From: Macrostomum hystrix
Lineage: Eukaryota; Platyhelminthes; Macrostomidae
DNA: 64,000 nucleotides
NCBI GenBank assembly: GCA_950097015.1
Contig: CATNEN010000005.1
Coordinates: 4,083,501-4,147,500 of the forward strand
Direction: 5' to 3'
The notes beneath the pieces are model-generated. The model made no database searches. It saw only the letters and a list, made by a program, of their open reading frames with translations, and was not told the DNA's origin. The position numbers and the translations under genes were made by a program. This document shows positions 59,648-64,000 of this stretch, one piece after another. Position 1 is the stretch's first letter. Every line of letters starts with the position of its first letter.

Positions 59648-61327
59648 ATGCAACGCATTCCTGGCAATGCCTGGCTATCGGATTTGGTCTCAGCTAAGGA
59701 TCGACGAACTTTAGTCGCCGCAACAGCCGCTGTAGCCGTAGTATCAGTCGGTTCGCTCTATCTTGTGAAGTACATTAGGAATAGGATTCGATACCAACTA
59801 CCACCGGGTCCATTCGCCTGGCCGTTGCTAGGCACAATTGAAGCGCTCGGTATCAAAGGTCGCCAGGGGGCACAGGATCTGCCGGACAAGCTAGCTGATC
59901 AGTACGGCGATTTGGTCACAGTTTACATGGGAAACGTCGCCATGGTGCTGGTACTGAAACCCGATTTGGTGATCGAAGGCCTGCTAAGCAAGCAGCTGGC
60001 AAATAGATTTAGCGGGTTTTATTCGTTTAACTACATCACGGAGGGAAAAAACGACATCTTTCTGGCGCCAAACTCGGAGCGCTGGCGTTATCACCGCAAG
60101 CTGGCATTCTCAGCTTTCCGAGTGTTTGCTCAAGCTGATCGGTTGGAGCAGTTTGTTGTGGACTCATTCGACGGCGTGTCAAAGTACTTCCTTGAAATGG
60201 GCTCCGAGCCAAAGGACGTCTACGAGACCATCTACCTGCTGATCTACAATCTGCAGTGTCGCATGACCTTCAGCACGGAGTACACGCCTAAGGATCCGGA
60301 ATTTCTCTGGCTGCGAAACACCATGGAAGACTTCAACCAGCGCGCTCAGAAGGGAATCCTCATGGACCTGCTGCCGTTGCTAAGGTTTCTGCCTCTGCCT
60401 AGCAACCGGCAAGTCTTCAAACTGATGGACGGCCTACTTGACTGGGCCAGAAACTTGTGCGAAAGACGAAAGAGCAGTTTTAATCCTAACGAGCTCAACG
60501 ACATTCTCGACTTTCTAATCAAGGAGCAGAGAGACGCTGTTCAGTCTGGTCAGGGGTGAGTTTTCGTGGATTTTTAAAAAATTTTTTGTAAGTGAGCACC
60601 TTAGAAGATATTTCTTAGTAGGTGTGGATTTTCGAGTATTTTAACAGAATATACCCACAACAACTCACTCCATTCTAGACACTTGTTCCAGGATGTCCAC
60701 CTACGCCAGACCCTGTTGAACATCTTCACCGCTGGTACGGACACCACTAGCTTGACCCTGTACTGGACAGTTTGGGCACTTTGTGCTTATCCGGACATAC
60801 AGGAACGCTGCTACGCCGAAATCAATTCGGTGTTCGGCGATCGCACGCCGTTGATGTCCGAGAGACACCGTCTGCCGTACACTGACGCCTTCCTGCACGA
60901 GGTGATGCGCTTCTGGCCGCTAGTGCCACTGGTGCCGAGGGAGTGCTATGAAGAATGTCGCCTAGGCGACCACCTGCTGCCGGAGGGCACCCAGGTGATG
61001 CTGTCGACCTATCGCTGCCACTTCGACCCGGTAGCATTTCCAGATCCGCACAGTTTTAAGCCGGAGCATTTTCTAACCCAGGATGGCCAGTTGGCGCCGC
61101 ACAAGCGAGGCTTCTTAGCTTTCGGAGCTGGCACTCGAGTGTGCCTCGGCGAGACCATTGCTAAGAGGACCACATTTCTCATCACTACTCTGTTGATTCA
61201 GTCGTTCAAGTTTGTCCAATGTCCGGAGTACAAAGACTCCGATGGCTATAGTGACGACGCTATGTTGTTCTTTTCGCTGCCGAAGCGATTCAAAGTGCGC
61301 GTTTACTCGCGAAAGCCAACTAATTGA
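59648..61327 (+). CDS. Cytochrome P450 (clan 2-like), copy 2
   Basis: Two exons, 59648-60555 (phase 2) and 60679-61327 (TGA), 518 residues. Same architecture as copy 1: a hydrophobic anchor (AATAAVAVVSVGSLYLV), hinge QLPPGPFAWPLLGT, I-helix IFTAGTDTTSLTL, K-helix HEVMRFWP, SFKPEHFL and haem loop FGAGTRVCLG. Long identical stretches, for example SAFRVFAQ, YLLIYNLQCRMTFS and FKPEHFLT, show a tandem duplication. The intron lies at the same codon and phase but is only 123 bp. An in-frame upstream extension from the repeat array is not credible. A 3' acceptor-like ttttcag ends eight bases before the ATG, which suggests a leader exon or spliced leader. A microsomal monooxygenase is expected; the substrate is unknown. 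Confidence 0.97.
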
Positions 61328-61404
61328 GTCTTCGAATCGGTTGAAGCTTGGATTTCGATTGCTGATTTAAAAAACTAACTTTGATTTATTTAATATTTCG
61401 CTCC

Positions 61405-61672
61405 AAGGTCTCATGAGCTCGATTCCGCGGCGAGGCCACAATGATTTGGGGCGCAGCCGCGGAGAGAAGGCTTGGGGGCTTGTCGTGCAATTTACGCCCT
61501 TGAGGGCCAACCTTAAAGGCACAGTGAGAGTGTACACTGTCTGACGATGAGAAAGTCAGGGCAGATGTACACAACTGTGTGAGTGTGTGCCTGAGTACAG
61601 TATCTGTGTGCATGCATGCTCAAGAGTCAGCGAAATTGGCAGAATTGCCTCCTCGCCGGCTGTGTGTTAAAT
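61405..61672 (+). mobile_element. SINE family B, 5'-truncated head
   Basis: Starts near gctccaaggtctcatgagct, then gcggagagaaggcttggggg, tacgcccttgagggccaacc, ctgacgatgagaaagtcagg and tail gaaattggcagaattgcctc. It shares the whole body with 57028-57325. It lies about 80 bp after the P450 copy 2 stop, so it may supply 3'-UTR sequence. Confidence 0.9.
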
Positions 61673-61864
61673 TTCACCAATTTATGTGTCATTACTTACA
61701 GCCCTCCTGCAAAAAAGATTTATTAAAAGAAAGATAAAGCTTATAATATTCCCATACTTTTTATCACATTTTTACAACGAAGCATTTTTTCGGACTTACT
61801 AATTTTGCTTTATTCAATATGAGCTTCTTTCACTTACACGACGGATAAAACTTAAAGTTGGCTA

Positions 61865-62100
61865 ATCAGAGAGCTTATTTCGGATGGACGGATAGAACTT
61901 TGGCCTCAGCCAATCAGATAGCTTGGTTGGGGTAGACGGATAGAACTTTGGCCTCAGCCAATCAGATAGCTTGGTTGGGGTAGACGGATAGAACTTTGGC
62001 CTCAGCCATTCAGATAGCTTGGTTGGGGTAGACGGATAGAACTTTGGCCTCAGCCAATCAGAGAGCTTTGATAGGTAAACGGTAAGAAATTTCGCTTTAG
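61865..62100. repeat. 48-bp array containing CCAAT motifs
   Basis: About five copies at 48-bp spacing of gcctcagccaatcagatagc plus ttggttggggtagacggatagaactttg. Each carries CAGCCAATCA, a good CCAAT-box match. It lies between P450 copy 2 and the 3' end of the EF-hand gene. Confidence 0.93.
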
Positions 62101-62633
62101 CCAATAGTAGAGCTTAGCCACGGTGACGAAATTTTAGGGCAATAAGAATCAAGCAATAGAGTTAAAAATAAACAGTTAGTTATCTAAATTAATAAAACCT
62201 GTAATGCCAAAAAACCAGAATTCTTTAAAGTTTTTACTTTTACTTTACACCGTTCCAATGAGGACGTGACATTTGTATTAAGTTTAATATGATATGTACT
62301 TTTTTATTTCATTCTTCCTCTGCATAAGTCTCCTCCGAATTGAACTTTACAGAATGATTTTAGTTTTTCAAATTTTTCCTAAAGTGTTTCCTGATTGTCT
62401 TATTCCGAATGGCTTCTAGATAAAAAACGATGATTCTACGCAAAAATAAATTGCGAAAAATGGACCAAGGAAACGTTATGATTCAATTTATCAGACTATT
62501 ATTACGAGCTATAAACCCAGAAATTAGTATATTTGTAGTGTCAAACTGATTGATTAATAAATTAATTCGCTAATTCAAAGCGTTAAGTCCAACAAAGCGA
62601 GTTTCTTAAGTCCAAAAATTTCTAGCCGTCGAA
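62101..62633. other. 3' flank of the EF-hand gene
   Basis: AT-rich sequence following the minus-strand stop at 62634. It presumably includes the 3' UTR. No other feature was seen. Confidence 0.5.

Positions 62634-64000
<1,367 letters not shown>

Overview
The window is animal nuclear DNA. Every multi-exon gene uses GT-AG introns whose phases join cleanly, the products are metazoan (CMTR1, TP53BP1-like, SMOC-like, CFAP99, ZFC3H1-like, clan-2 cytochromes P450), and the spacers carry tRNA-derived SINEs and hAT-type elements. I cannot name the species. A spiralian invertebrate (for example a flatworm or another lophotrochozoan) is my guess, not a demonstrated fact. All exon boundaries were derived by hand from splice signals, phase agreement and protein continuity.

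Layout. 1-5514 (-): ZFC3H1-like gene, 3' end cut off by the window. 7202-7757: hAT-type MITE. 9015-11323 (-): tyrosine phosphatase with a C-X5-R motif, three exons. 14802-15403: long inverted repeat. 16011-23414 (+): CMTR1, eight exons. 23938-27290: two large satellites. 27509-30591 (+): TIR-domain protein with a RHIM-like motif near its C terminus (TRIF/TICAM1-like order). 32497-35201 (+): unrecognised two-exon 3' gene part. 36084-42771 (+): TP53BP1-like gene with tandem Tudor and tandem BRCT. 44378-47451 (-): SMOC-like secreted protein with an apparent extra EC domain. 49308-55125 (-): CFAP99, nine exons. 56059-58053 and 59648-61327 (+): tandem pair of P450 genes. 62634-64000 (-): C-terminal part of a calcyphosin-like EF-hand gene.

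The non-coding sequence is dominated by tandem repeats. I count about 25 arrays totalling roughly 15 kb, almost one per long intron or spacer, each with its own unit and period (16-71 bp). Many make long artefactual open frames on both strands. At least two tRNA-derived SINE families are present in several copies, plus one other dispersed repeat family.

The genes do not form one pathway. The two P450s are a local duplication, CFAP99 and the first P450 are divergent across about 0.9 kb, and TP53BP1-like and SMOC-like genes converge. The most interesting items are the TIR plus RHIM-like gene, the FS-TY-EC-TY-EC architecture of the SMOC-like protein, the 8-bp-TSD hAT MITE, the 0.6-kb inverted-repeat element, and the minisatellite carried inside hAT-like ends.
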